NCBI RefSeq assembly: GCF_002243515.1 | Contig: NZ_CP022657.1 | Location: 650,001 to 714,000 of the forward strand | Direction: 5' to 3' | Source of the DNA: Tumebacillus algifaecis | GTDB taxonomy: Bacteria > Bacillota > Bacilli > Tumebacillales > Tumebacillaceae | DNA: 64,000 nucleotides | In this document: positions 8,217 through 17,493 of the stretch, piece after piece | Numbering within the stretch: the stretch's first letter is position 1 | Layout: the number at the start of each line of letters is the position of its first letter | Program-made: the position numbers and the translations under genes | The notes under the pieces: model-generated | Told to the model about the DNA's origin: nothing | The model's database searches: none | Seen by the model: only the letters and a program-made list of their open reading frames with translations

Positions 8217-8813
8217 ATGGCTATCTCGCTTGTAAAAGGTCAGAAAATTGACCTGACGAAGTCGAACGCAGGGCTGACCAATCTGATCGTAGGTTTGGGA
8301 TGGGACCCCGTTCAACAAAAAAAGGGGCTCTTTGGTTTCTTAAAGGCGGAGGCGAACATCGACTGCGATGCGTCTGCACTGCTTTTGGATGCCAATGACA
8401 GGCTGACCAAAGACGGGAATCTCGTTTGTTTCTATAACAAAAAGAGCAAGTGCCAATCGGTAATCCACTCTGGAGATAACCTGACGGGTGAAGGGGATGG
8501 CGACGACGAGCAGATCTTTGTCGATCTGAAAAAAGTGCCGTCCGATGTAGCAAAAATCCTGATGGTGGTCAACATTTACGACTGCGAGAAAAGACGGCAG
8601 GATTTTGGCATGATTCAGAAGGCGTACATTCGCGTTGTCAATAGAGCGAACAATCAGGAATTGGTGCGCTTCAATCTCTCCGATAACTATTCGGGTAAAA
8701 CGGCATTGATCGTGGCCGAAATCTATCGTCACGACGGCGATTGGAAGTTTAATGCGATCGGTGAAGGCGCTTACGCCGCGCATATCGACCTGTTGGCAGC
8801 GAAATACAAGTAA
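8217..8813 (+). CDS. TerD-family stress protein (first copy, divergent)
   Basis: AGGAGGTG lies 9 bp before the ATG. This 198-aa TerD domain protein starts MAISLVKGQKIDLTKSNAGL and keeps the acidic GEGDGDDEQI motif that binds Ca2+ in this family. The first metal loop is altered (AEANIDCDASALLL instead of the NDFDLDAS type) and contains a short insert. TerD proteins act with TerC at the membrane in tellurite, phage and envelope-stress tolerance. It heads a run of four TerD genes followed by terC, all on one strand, so probably one operon. A long leader (7981-8216) precedes it. Confidence 0.9.
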   Translation: MAISLVKGQKIDLTKSNAGLTNLIVGLGWDPVQQKKGLFGFLKAEANIDCDASALLLDANDRLTKDGNLVCFYNKKSKCQSVIHSGDNLTGEGDGDDEQIFVDLKKVPSDVAKILMVVNIYDCEKRRQDFGMIQKAYIRVVNRANNQELVRFNLSDNYSGKTALIVAEIYRHDGDWKFNAIGEGAYAAHIDLLAAKYK

Positions 8814-8843
8814 CACTATTTTAAGGAAAAGGGGTTTTTCACA

Positions 8844-9425
8844 ATGGCAATCTCTCTTTCGAAAGGTCAAAAAGTTGATCTGACTAAAACCAATCCGGGT
8901 CTGAGCAAAGTGATCGTCGGTCTTGGTTGGGACACCAACAAATATGACGGCGGCAACGATTTCGACCTCGATGCGTCCGTATTCTGCACGAACGGTGCGG
9001 GCAAAGTCAACTCGGAGAAAGACTTCATTTTCTACAACAATTCTCAAAACGAAAACGGCTCGATCGTACATACTGGTGACAACAGAACTGGCGAAGGTGA
9101 AGGCGATGACGAGGCGGTCAAAGTTGATCTGTCCGCTGTTCCGGCCGATGTTGAAAAAATCGCGTTTTGCATCACGATCCACGATGCTGATGCGCGCGGC
9201 CAAAACTTTGGTCAAGTCTCCAACGCATTTGTTCGCATCGTGAACGAAGCGACGAACGAAGAAGTGATCCGTTTCGACCTCGGCGAAGATTTCTCCGTGG
9301 AAACGGCAGTCACCGTTGGCGAATTGTACCGTCACAACGGCGAGTGGAAATTCAACGCGATCGGCAGCGGCTACAAAGATGGCTTGGCTGGCCTGTGCCG
9401 TGACTACGGTCTGAATATCGCGTAA
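8844..9425 (+). CDS. terD: TerD-family stress protein (canonical)
   Basis: The 193-aa product is a textbook Ter[18 protein letters not shown] at the start, [12 protein letters not shown] as the first Ca2+-binding loop, [15 protein letters not shown] as the second, and [17 protein letters not shown] in the core. It resembles the next gene very closely, suggesting recent tandem duplication. Position 30 bp after the previous TerD gene supports co-transcription. Function is Ter-type stress resistance; the exact biochemical role is not established. Confidence 0.93.
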   Translation: MAISLSKGQKVDLTKTNPGLSKVIVGLGWDTNKYDGGNDFDLDASVFCTNGAGKVNSEKDFIFYNNSQNENGSIVHTGDNRTGEGEGDDEAVKVDLSAVPADVEKIAFCITIHDADARGQNFGQVSNAFVRIVNEATNEEVIRFDLGEDFSVETAVTVGELYRHNGEWKFNAIGSGYKDGLAGLCRDYGLNIA

Positions 9426-9503
9426 TCGTGTTCAACGAGAGGGGCCGTCTTATTTGCGGTCCCTGTTTTTCTAACATGTAAAGATGGAGAGCGAGGGAAT
9501 TTT

Positions 9504-10085
9504 ATGACGATCAGTCTTGCCAAAGGGCAACGAATTGACCTGACCAAAACAAATCCCGGTCTGAAAAAAGCGATCATCGGCTTGGGGTGGGACACCAACA
9601 AGTATACGGGTGGTCACGATTTTGATCTGGATGCCTCCGCTTTTTTGCTGCATGAAGACGGCAAAGCAAAAGGCATTCAGGACTTTATCTTTTACAACAA
9701 CCTGACCGGAGGCAATGGGTCGGTCGAACATACGGGCGACAACCGCACCGGAGAAGGCGAAGGCGATGATGAACAGATCCGCGTCGATCTGAGTGCGGTT
9801 CCATCCAACATTCACCGCATCGGGATCACCGTGACCATACATGATGCGAATGCGCGCGGGCAAAACTTTGGACAGGTATCGAACGCCTTTGTGCGCGTCG
9901 TGGATGAAGAGACGAACCGCGAAATCTTGCGCTTCGATCTGGGCGAAGAGTTTTCCGTCGAAACGGCGGTCGTGATCTGCGAACTGTACCGTCACGGAAG
10001 CGAGTGGAAATTCCAAGCGATCGGCAGCGGCTTCTCCGGCGGTTTGCAGTCGCTTTGCAAGAATTACGGACTGGACGCGCAATAA
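9504..10085 (+). CDS. terD: TerD-family stress protein (canonical, third copy)
   Basis: A 193-aa protein almost parallel to the preceding copy: [44 protein letters not shown] and [17 protein letters not shown]. Both calcium loops are intact. A short G/C stem with TTTTT before it (about 9438-9472) may attenuate transcription between copies 2 and 3. Likely functions with the other TerD proteins and TerC. Confidence 0.93.
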   Translation: MTISLAKGQRIDLTKTNPGLKKAIIGLGWDTNKYTGGHDFDLDASAFLLHEDGKAKGIQDFIFYNNLTGGNGSVEHTGDNRTGEGEGDDEQIRVDLSAVPSNIHRIGITVTIHDANARGQNFGQVSNAFVRVVDEETNREILRFDLGEEFSVETAVVICELYRHGSEWKFQAIGSGFSGGLQSLCKNYGLDAQ

Positions 10086-10148
10086 TTTGCGCGAGCAGGG
10101 GGTGGCGAAACTGTCACCCTCCATTCTTCATTTAAAGGGTGAACACAG

Positions 10149-11411
10149 ATGACCACTACAGTTGTGAAAGGCCAGCGGGCCGATTTGACCAAGCATACGC
10201 CTGGCCTGTCGCAGATCACAGTTGGGTTAGGATGGCAAGCGGCCGCTCAGCTCGAACTTGATACATCGGCGTTTCTTTTGACAGCAACTGGAAAAGTAGC
10301 GAAAGATGAAGATCTCATCTTTTACAACAATCCTTCCACACCTTTTATCTCCTATCAAAATGCACAGGATCGACAGGATCAAAAGCAATTTAAGATCAAC
10401 CTCAGCCTGATTCCGGCTAGCGTTGACAAGATCGCCTTTTCGTTGACCATCTATGATGGTGAGAAACGGGGGCAACATTTTAGCAGTGTACGCAACATGC
10501 ACTTCCGCGTACAAAACGATGCAACTGGGCAGGAAATCCTGCGCTTTGACCTCGAAAATCTGTTCTCCGTTGAAACTGCGGTGGTCATCGGAGAGTTCTA
10601 CCGATATAACGGCGAATGGAAGTTCAACGCGGTCGGGGCGGGCTTTTCTGACGGCCTGCACGCCTTGTGTGAAAACTTTGGCATTCAGGTTCAGGAAGAG
10701 CCGACATCAGCCCCGGAGCCTGCGCCAATGCCGAAAGCGGAACCGAAGCCAGCTCCCGTGCCAGTACTACCACCAACTCCAGCACCAACTCCGGCACCGC
10801 AGCCTGCGATCAACCTGACGAAAATCGTCTTGGAAAAACGCGGAGACAAGATCAACCTCGAAAAGAAATCGGGAAATCTGGGCGAAATCTTGATCAACCT
10901 CAACTGGAATCAAAAACAGTCGGGCGGCGGCTTTTTCCGGAAAAGTACGGGTATCGACTTGGATCTGGCTTGCCTGTACGAACTGAAAGATGGCCGCAAA
11001 GGTTTGATTCAAGCGCTTGGCAACAGCTTTGGTTCCCTGACCCGCCTGCCCTATATTGCGCTGGATGGCGATGACCGCACTGGCTCTGTCTCGTCGGGTG
11101 AGAACTTGCGTATCAACGGCAATCATCTCAAGGAGTTCAAACGCTTGCTCGTCTTCACGTTCATCTATGAAGGGGTCACGCGCTGGTCGGAAGCGGACGC
11201 AGTCGTGACGATCAAACAACAAGGCGGCCCAGACATCGTCGTCAACTTGAACGAACATGATAACCGCAAGGCGATGTGTGCGCTCGCGATGATTCAAAAT
11301 GTCAACGATCAGACGATGAGCATCGAGCGCTTGGTACAATTTTATAAGGGACACCGCGAATTGGACCATGCGTACGGTTGGGGCATGGACTGGGTTGCCG
11401 GTCGTAAGTAA
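10149..11411 (+). CDS. Two-domain TerD/TerA-like protein with Pro-rich hinge
   Basis: A 420-aa protein: an N-terminal TerD domain (about 1-180), a Pro/Ala/Glu-rich hinge (about 184-225), and a second TerA-like domain (about 226-420) with DLDLACLYELKDGRKG and LDGDDRTGSVSSGE. In the first domain the usual GDDRTGEGDGDDE calcium motif is replaced by SYQNAQDRQDQKQ, so that site is probably dead; the second domain keeps the acidic motif. It ends the TerD series and is followed 26 bp later by terC. TerA/TerD domain proteins are thought to form Ca2+-dependent complexes near the membrane. Confidence 0.88.
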   Translation: MTTTVVKGQRADLTKHTPGLSQITVGLGWQAAAQLELDTSAFLLTATGKVAKDEDLIFYNNPSTPFISYQNAQDRQDQKQFKINLSLIPASVDKIAFSLTIYDGEKRGQHFSSVRNMHFRVQNDATGQEILRFDLENLFSVETAVVIGEFYRYNGEWKFNAVGAGFSDGLHALCENFGIQVQEEPTSAPEPAPMPKAEPKPAPVPVLPPTPAPTPAPQPAINLTKIVLEKRGDKINLEKKSGNLGEILINLNWNQKQSGGGFFRKSTGIDLDLACLYELKDGRKGLIQALGNSFGSLTRLPYIALDGDDRTGSVSSGENLRINGNHLKEFKRLLVFTFIYEGVTRWSEADAVVTIKQQGGPDIVVNLNEHDNRKAMCALAMIQNVNDQTMSIERLVQFYKGHRELDHAYGWGMDWVAGRK

Positions 11412-11437
11412 ATACAATCACTTTGGAGGAAAGCAGC

Positions 11438-12169
11438 ATGGATTGGTTCACAAATTTTGTTTCAAGCGCCATTGAGAATTATGGGCATTTCTTCTCTTGG
11501 GATGCGATCGTCGCAACCCTTTCCGATCCAGTAAGCTGGGGTATCATCGCAAGTTTGGTCCTGCTTGAAGGTTTGCTCTCGGCAGACAATGCGCTTGTGC
11601 TGGCTGTCATGGTCAAACATCTGCCGGAAGAACAACGCAAGAAAGCGCTGTTCTACGGGATTCTTGGCGCCTATGTGTTTCGCTTCTTGGCGATCGGACT
11701 TGGTACCTACCTCGTCACGTTCACCGCGGTCAAAGTGCTCGGTGCGCTTTATCTCCTCTATATCGCCTACACTGGATTGTTTAAAGGCGGCGATGATGAA
11801 GAACGGGAAAACAAACCGATGTCGTTCTGGAAGACTGTACTCATGGTCGAGCTGATGGATATCGCGTTTAGTATCGACAGCGTCGTGGCAGCTTTTGGTC
11901 TGAGCAATGAAGTTTGGGTCTTGTTCCTCGGCGGTATTCTTGGCGTCTTGATGATGCGTGGCGTCGCACAAGTGTTCCTCAAACTGATCGACAGGTTCCC
12001 GGAATTGGAACAAGCTGCGTTTATCCTGATCGCAATCATCGCGGCGAAGATGTTCATCGCTGTGTTCGGCTACCATGTTCCGCATGTCGCATTCTTCGGA
12101 ATTTTGATCGCTGTGTTCGTAGGTACGATCATCTACAGCTCCCGTCGCAAATCGAAACATGCGCAGTAA
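11438..12169 (+). CDS. terC: TerC-family integral membrane protein
   Basis: ATG 11438 is placed 8 bp after GGAGG; 243 aa. It has about seven hydrophobic segments with the TerC hallmarks LLEGLLSADNALVLAVMV and ELMDIAFSIDSVVAAFGL, whose acidic residues within membrane helices probably bind a cation. TerC proteins occur in tellurite resistance loci; some relatives export Mn2+. Last gene of the TerD operon, with a strong terminator after it. Confidence 0.93.
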   Translation: MDWFTNFVSSAIENYGHFFSWDAIVATLSDPVSWGIIASLVLLEGLLSADNALVLAVMVKHLPEEQRKKALFYGILGAYVFRFLAIGLGTYLVTFTAVKVLGALYLLYIAYTGLFKGGDDEERENKPMSFWKTVLMVELMDIAFSIDSVVAAFGLSNEVWVLFLGGILGVLMMRGVAQVFLKLIDRFPELEQAAFILIAIIAAKMFIAVFGYHVPHVAFFGILIAVFVGTIIYSSRRKSKHAQ

Positions 12170-12196
12170 GACTCCATAAGGAGATCATGAAGAATG

Positions 12197-12229
12197 AATC
12201 CCTCATGTTTGAGGGATTATTTTTTTCCA
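12197..12229 (+). terminator. Terminator after terC
   Basis: Stem AATCCCTCA with TGAGGGATT, a 4-nt loop, then ATTTTTTT. It separates the TerD/TerC unit from the biosynthetic unit that follows. Confidence 0.9.
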
Positions 12230-12266
12230 GAGGCTGTTGCTCGTCAGACAGAAGGGAGGCGATTTG

Positions 12267-13421
12267 TTGCGGTATTTCAACTATCTATCACCAGAGGAAG
12301 AACAGGCGGTATTTCACAAGCCTCCTACATCATTCAACAATGCTTCGAGCCGAGAGATTCTCTCTTATGCAGCAGGGGCTGCCCTCTACTCACCTGCGAC
12401 TCGTTTGACGATTGCAGATGATCTTGTGAACCGAAAATATGAAGGGCTTGTGTCGATGGTGTTTGATCTGGAAGATGCGATCGGAGATCATCAAGTGGCA
12501 GAGGCGGAGGAGTCTCTGCTGAAGCACATCGACAGCTTAGCGTCCGCGATCGAACGCGGTGTGTTGCCACAGAGCCACGTTCCACTGCTGTTCATCCGTG
12601 TCAGGAACCCGGACCAGCTAAAAAGACTGATCGTTCGGTTCGCGGAACAGATCGTCCTGATCACAGGCTTTTTCTTTCCGAAGTTCTCGCCGCAAAATGG
12701 CTGGGAATATTTCCAGATCCTCGACGAGTACAATCGGCAAAAATCGACCGATGCGCCGACGCTCTATGGATCACCGATTCTGGAGAGTGCGGATGTCATC
12801 TATGTGGAGCGGCGGGCGGAAACGCTCCTGGGCAGCAAAGCGATCCTCGACCATTTCCCAGATTATGTGCTCAACGTGCGGGTCGGGGCAACCGATTTTT
12901 CCAGCCTGTTTGGCGTTCGGCGCAGTGTCCACCACACCATCTACGAGATTGCGGCGATCCGGGATTGTCTTGCCGATATCTTGAATGTGATGGGACGGGC
13001 TGAGGACGGCTATGTGATCACGGGTCCGGTGTGGGAATATTTCTCCACCAAGCAGGCGGAGACGATCGCAGGCGATGAACGCATTGCCTGCCTGGCGCGG
13101 AGCTATGGCTTGGACCCGAAGACACAGGCCGAGTATGGATTGATTCGCGAAGTCTTGCTCGACAAAGAGAACGGCATGGTCGGGAAAACGATCATTCATC
13201 CGAGCCATCTCAAGATCGTCCAATCATTATTTCGCGTCACACATGAAGAATATCTGGACGCGCTCAGCATTTTACAAAACCATGATGGCTACACGGGCGT
13301 AATCAAAAGCGAGTATGCCAACAAGATGAATGAAATCAAGCCACACCTGAGCTGGGCCAAACGAATTCTTGCCAAAGCTACTGTATACGGGGTGTTACAT
13401 GAGCAGGAAAACAGCAACTGA
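12267..13421 (+). CDS. CitE-like HpcH/HpaI aldolase of the Ter-linked biosynthetic module
   Basis: AAGGGAGG ends 7 bp before TTG 12267, the chosen start (384 aa). The protein is a TIM-barrel CitE/HpcH type: SMVFDLEDAIGDHQ with metal-binding acidic residues, LLFIRVRNPDQL, and VLNVRVGATDFSSLFGVRR. Homologues occur beside ter genes with PRTase, HAD and StiP genes, where they are thought to make a small metabolite; the product is unknown. It overlaps the next gene by 23 bp, indicating translational coupling. Confidence 0.88.
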   Translation: MRYFNYLSPEEEQAVFHKPPTSFNNASSREILSYAAGAALYSPATRLTIADDLVNRKYEGLVSMVFDLEDAIGDHQVAEAEESLLKHIDSLASAIERGVLPQSHVPLLFIRVRNPDQLKRLIVRFAEQIVLITGFFFPKFSPQNGWEYFQILDEYNRQKSTDAPTLYGSPILESADVIYVERRAETLLGSKAILDHFPDYVLNVRVGATDFSSLFGVRRSVHHTIYEIAAIRDCLADILNVMGRAEDGYVITGPVWEYFSTKQAETIAGDERIACLARSYGLDPKTQAEYGLIREVLLDKENGMVGKTIIHPSHLKIVQSLFRVTHEEYLDALSILQNHDGYTGVIKSEYANKMNEIKPHLSWAKRILAKATVYGVLHEQENSN

Positions 13422-14769
13422 CACGACAAGTCAACAGGACAAGCATACGTATGACATCATCGGTGATCTGCAGGTGCAGGTGACCGTCACGGAAAATCCG
13501 TTCGATCTGCCGCTGGATGCAATGTTTGCGATGGCAGCCAGAATCAACAAGAAACGAGCCTTTCTATTTGTCAGCAAAGTGTTGGGCAAGCATCTGCCGG
13601 TTCAACCTGCCGTATCGCTCGTCAGCGGGTTTGCGCTGGCTTTGCTTTTGCAGCGGGAACTGAGCGGTGTTGCGCCCGATCCGCGATTGATTGTCGAAGG
13701 ACTGCTCGAGCCAGCAACGGCTGCCGATGCGTATCGCAAGCTCAAAGCGCAGAAATGGACGCCGCCGCGCCGACTGGCCTTTATCGGTTTTGCCGAGACG
13801 GCCACCGCGCTGGGACACAGCATGTATGATGCGTTTGCTGAAGGGTGTCGTTATCTGCATACAACGCGAGAGCTGATCCCCGAACTCACCTCCACGCTCA
13901 ATTTTGAGGAAGAGCATTCGCATGCGACGGCACATCGCTGTTATGCTGAACATCCCGTTCAAGGGCAGGAAGCGATCGTCTTGGTCGATGACGAGATGAC
14001 GACCGGCAAGACGGTGCTGAATATCATCCGCGATCTGTACCGCCAGTACCCCGCACACAAGAACTACTATGTGGCGGCACTGTTGGACTGGCGAACGGAG
14101 GAACATCGCGCGCGCTTCTCCGAACTCGAACAGGAGCTTGGCATCACGATCAAGACGCTCGCGCTGATCAAAGGGGAGATGAGTTCGGCGGGCGACCCGC
14201 ACCTGTCAAGTCGGTCAACAGACATCGGCCAACGTTCGGCTCCGGCCGCTTTGGAAATCATTCGCCTGCCCGACCTGTTCGAGCGCGTGTCGGTGTCATC
14301 GCTTGATTCGGCGGGCAATCGTCATGCCGCTCCGTTTCTTCGCGGCACGGGCAGATTTGGGATCGAATCGGCCGACAACGAGCAACTGGACCGATGCATC
14401 ACGCAAGCGGCCGAGTGGTTGCGAGCGAAACGGACGGGCGACAAAACGCTCTGTCTGGGGACGGGGGAGTTTATGTACCTTCCGATGCGCATCGCAGCCG
14501 AAATGGGAGCGGGTGTGCATTACCAATCGACCACGCGCAGCCCGATCTACCCAAGTTCTGAGGGTGCGTATACGATTTGGGAAGCGTTCCGCTACCCAAG
14601 CCCTGAGGATGCGAACGTGCAACATCATCTCTACAATGTGACGAGGTACGACTATGACGAGGTGTTTGTCATGCTGGAAAGACAGGTAGAAGCGGAACAG
14701 CTACAGCCGTTTCTCGACGTGCTCGTCCACCTCGGCATCAAACGCGTGTATGTGGTGATGGTGTCTTGA
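13399..14769 (+). CDS. Phosphoribosyltransferase-TRSP domain protein
   Basis: ATG 13399 overlaps the aldolase gene; 456 aa. The PRPP-binding loop is visible as AIVLVDDEMTTGKTVLN, preceded by a type I PRTase core (LAFIGFAETATALGHSMYDA). The C-terminal portion (about 290-456) matches the TRSP domain found fused to such PRTases in Ter clusters, with GTGEFMYLPMRIAAEMG. It should transfer ribose-5-phosphate onto an unidentified acceptor. StiP follows 22 bp later in the same operon. Confidence 0.88.
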   Translation: MSRKTATDTTSQQDKHTYDIIGDLQVQVTVTENPFDLPLDAMFAMAARINKKRAFLFVSKVLGKHLPVQPAVSLVSGFALALLLQRELSGVAPDPRLIVEGLLEPATAADAYRKLKAQKWTPPRRLAFIGFAETATALGHSMYDAFAEGCRYLHTTRELIPELTSTLNFEEEHSHATAHRCYAEHPVQGQEAIVLVDDEMTTGKTVLNIIRDLYRQYPAHKNYYVAALLDWRTEEHRARFSELEQELGITIKTLALIKGEMSSAGDPHLSSRSTDIGQRSAPAALEIIRLPDLFERVSVSSLDSAGNRHAAPFLRGTGRFGIESADNEQLDRCITQAAEWLRAKRTGDKTLCLGTGEFMYLPMRIAAEMGAGVHYQSTTRSPIYPSSEGAYTIWEAFRYPSPEDANVQHHLYNVTRYDYDEVFVMLERQVEAEQLQPFLDVLVHLGIKRVYVVMVS

Positions 14770-14791
14770 AACAAGGAAAGGAGCGGTGTCG

Positions 14792-15925
14792 ATGAATCCT
14801 GTGCGGGTCAGCCAGATTTCTGAACCGGAACCGATCGGCAGTTATTCACCTGCCGACGTGCGCTTTTTATTGAAAAATTTACAGCACATTCGCTTAGAGC
14901 AATCGAATGAAGACCGTGAAGAAGCGATTCAAAACGGGACACACTACTCGGAGATGCTACCTGTCGAATATCGCCCGTCTCCCGCCTATCTGCAACTGTT
15001 TCATCAGACGTTGCAGGACTCGGCCGAACGGGTGGCGCTGGCGGCGGGCACCGTTGCGGAACTGATCATCAGCAAGCGTGGTCGGGAGGTCGTCTTGGCT
15101 TCTTTAGCCCGCGCGGGCACGCCGATCGGCATTTTGATCAAACGCTATCTGGAGCAAATCCATGGGCTCTCCCTGCCGCATTACAGCATTTCGATCATTC
15201 GCGGGAAAGGGATCGATGAGAACGCGCTCCACTATATCTTGCAACATCATCCTGGGATGCCGATTCAATTTGTGGACGGCTGGACGGGCAAAGGTGCGAT
15301 CCGCAACGTGCTGACCGCCGCTTGTGTCGATTTTGCAAACGCTTTTGGTGTGACTTTATCTGACGACCTTGCTGTGCTGGCAGACCCCGGTTTCTGTTCG
15401 GAAACGTTTGGGACGCGTGATGATTTTCTGATTCCGAGCGCCTGCTTGAACGCGACGGTGTCCGGGCTGGTCAGCCGCACCGTTTTGCGTGCTGACCTGA
15501 TCGGCCCGCACGATTTCCACGGGGCCAAATTTTACGAAGAATGGCGCGAGGAAGATGTGTCCTTGCTGTTCGTGGACACGGTGAGCTCCTATTTTGCGAA
15601 GATCAGTTCGGAAGCCAAACGCCTAGCGATGCAGCACTTGGCAACACAGGCTCCGGCCGATTGGCAAGGAAGTAAGAGCATCGAACAGATTCAAGCGCAT
15701 TTTGGGATCGAGGACATCAATCTGGTCAAACCGGGCGTTGGCGAGACGACCCGCGTCTTGCTGCGCAGAGTGCCGTGGAAGATCCTCGTCGATCGCTTGG
15801 ACAATCCGAACTTGACCCATATTATGCTGCTGGCGAGCGATCGTAACGTTCCGGTCGAAGTGTATCCGGGGATGACCTACTCTTGTTGTGGGTTGATCAA
15901 GCCGTTGAAAGGGGAAGTGGAATGA
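14792..15925 (+). CDS. StiP-family (Ter-linked) protein
   Basis: ATG 14792 has AAAGGAG 8 bp upstream; an in-frame GTG six bases earlier is too close to that site. The 377-aa protein fits the StiP family, annotated as predicted cysteine proteases of Ter operons, with conserved blocks YRPSPAYLQLFHQTLQ, ASLARAGTPIGILIKRYL, QFVDGWTGKGAI and FIDTVSSYF-like LLFVDTVSSYF. Its actual activity is unproven; a nucleotide-handling role is also possible given the PRTase and HAD neighbours. Its stop overlaps the start of the HAD gene (ATGA). Confidence 0.85.
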   Translation: MNPVRVSQISEPEPIGSYSPADVRFLLKNLQHIRLEQSNEDREEAIQNGTHYSEMLPVEYRPSPAYLQLFHQTLQDSAERVALAAGTVAELIISKRGREVVLASLARAGTPIGILIKRYLEQIHGLSLPHYSISIIRGKGIDENALHYILQHHPGMPIQFVDGWTGKGAIRNVLTAACVDFANAFGVTLSDDLAVLADPGFCSETFGTRDDFLIPSACLNATVSGLVSRTVLRADLIGPHDFHGAKFYEEWREEDVSLLFVDTVSSYFAKISSEAKRLAMQHLATQAPADWQGSKSIEQIQAHFGIEDINLVKPGVGETTRVLLRRVPWKILVDRLDNPNLTHIMLLASDRNVPVEVYPGMTYSCCGLIKPLKGEVE

Positions 15926-16737
15926 TCTTTGCAAGCGACCTCGATCAAACGCTGATCTACTCACAGCGTTCCAAGGGCAGCGACTGTGCGGAGTCGATGT
16001 TGATTCCGGTCGAAACCAAGAACGGGCAAACCGTTTCCTACATCGCGGTGCAGGCGCTCTCGTTGTTACAGGAGTTGTCCGAGCGCGCGATGTTCGTCCC
16101 TGTGACGACCCGAACGATCGAGCAGTATCAACGCATCCATCTGTTTCAGGAGCAGATCAAACCGAAGTATGCGGTGACGAGCAATGGCGGTCACATCCTG
16201 ATCGACGGTGTTGCTGACCCGAACTGGCATGACGCGATCCGCCGCAACCTCGAGCACAGCTGTACGCCAAGTGATCAGGTGCGCCGCCTGTTCCACGAGA
16301 TCGCCACCCCCGATTGGGTGAGTGCGGAGCGCTTTTGCGACGGGTTGTTTTATGCGTTCCTGATTCAGCGCGACCGACTGCCCATCGCAGAGATGCAGGG
16401 GTTGGCAGCCGAACTGGATGCGCTCGGGTGGGATACGTCGGTGCAAGGGCGCAAGGTCTATCTGGTGCCGCGCGTGGTGAGCAAACGCGACGCGCTTGTG
16501 TATCTGCAAGAGCTGGAAGGCAAGACGGTGCGTTTTGCCTCGGGTGACTCGTTGCTCGACCGTTGTATGTTGGACGTGGCCGAGCATGCGTTTGTGCCTC
16601 GACATGGCGAACTGTATCGCGAACATCAGGGGCGTTCCGATCAAGCTCCTGTTGTCTATCGGTTTACCGAAGGGTCAGGGGCGCTGGCGGCCGTGGAGAT
16701 CCTACAGGCGATCTCCGACCTTTTGAACGGCTCTTGA
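15922..16737 (+). CDS. HAD-superfamily hydrolase of the Ter-linked module
   Basis: Starts in an ATGA overlap with the StiP gene; 271 aa. The N-terminal FASDLDQTLIYS is the HAD motif I (DxDxT) with nucleophilic Asp, VPVTTRTIEQYQRI carries motif II, and RFASGDSLLDRCMLD carries motif IV. Probably a phosphatase acting on the metabolite made by the PRTase and aldolase. Last gene of this four-gene unit. Confidence 0.88.
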   Translation: MIFASDLDQTLIYSQRSKGSDCAESMLIPVETKNGQTVSYIAVQALSLLQELSERAMFVPVTTRTIEQYQRIHLFQEQIKPKYAVTSNGGHILIDGVADPNWHDAIRRNLEHSCTPSDQVRRLFHEIATPDWVSAERFCDGLFYAFLIQRDRLPIAEMQGLAAELDALGWDTSVQGRKVYLVPRVVSKRDALVYLQELEGKTVRFASGDSLLDRCMLDVAEHAFVPRHGELYREHQGRSDQAPVVYRFTEGSGALAAVEILQAISDLLNGS

Positions 16738-16812
16738 TTGGGGATGGGGTGGTAAAAATCTACAAAATCCCCTATACTTTTAGTAGAGTTAGGTTCTGGA
16801 GGTGACCGTTCC

Positions 16813-17481
16813 ATGATAAAGAAAAAAGTCGTGCTTTGGACCTCTGCGGGGTATCTCTTCGCCTTGATCACCAGTCCGATCATTCCTGAGCTCTTTTCGC
16901 TGTTGATCCCGCTCGCGGGGTTGGGGACAGGGGTGTATCTGGAAGGAAAGAAGAAAACGACCAACATCCCAGATGTGGTTCCGATTGAGTCGGCGGAGCA
17001 AAACGTGCCGCCGGAGCAGGACCTGCCGCCGAAGCAGCAGCCGGAACAGCGTTCTAGACGGCATGCAGAGCAGGTGAGCCCAGAATTTGCACCCGTGTTG
17101 GAGTATTTGGAAATCCTCGAGGACATGATCATCTCGGAAGGTCAAAAGAACAATCTTGATGACGAGATCGTCGATAAATCTTTGGCATTGTTCGCCCGTC
17201 TACAACGTGTGATTCCGCTCTTACAAGAATTGAACAATGATTCGATCAATCATACGATTCGCAGGCTGGTGCTGAAAGATTTGAACGGATTCATCACGCC
17301 GTTCTTGCGACTGAGCAGCGAGACGAAAACGAAAAACCGCCGCATGTTATTGAATGGTTTGAAGGACATCAATATGAAAATTACGTCGATCGTCGAAACG
17401 ATTGAGCATAAGGATCTTATTGAACTACAGACGAAAGCCGATCTGATTCACAGCCGCTACAGCGATTCGGATCAATACTAA
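16813..17481 (+). CDS. XpaC-like protein (5-bromo-4-chloroindolyl phosphate hydrolysis family)
   Basis: GGAGGTG lies about 8 bp upstream of the ATG; a TATACT -10-like element is at 16773. The 222-aa product has two N-terminal membrane segments (about 6-38), a Pro/Gln-rich linker (about 55-80) and a helical cytoplasmic domain. It precedes telA by 12 bp, the same pairing as xpaC-yaaN in Bacillus. XpaC was linked to hydrolysis of X-phosphate but its true role is unclear; here it probably supports TelA in envelope stress tolerance. Confidence 0.85.
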   Translation: MIKKKVVLWTSAGYLFALITSPIIPELFSLLIPLAGLGTGVYLEGKKKTTNIPDVVPIESAEQNVPPEQDLPPKQQPEQRSRRHAEQVSPEFAPVLEYLEILEDMIISEGQKNNLDDEIVDKSLALFARLQRVIPLLQELNNDSINHTIRRLVLKDLNGFITPFLRLSSETKTKNRRMLLNGLKDINMKITSIVETIEHKDLIELQTKADLIHSRYSDSDQY

Positions 17482-17493
17482 GGAGGAGACCGC

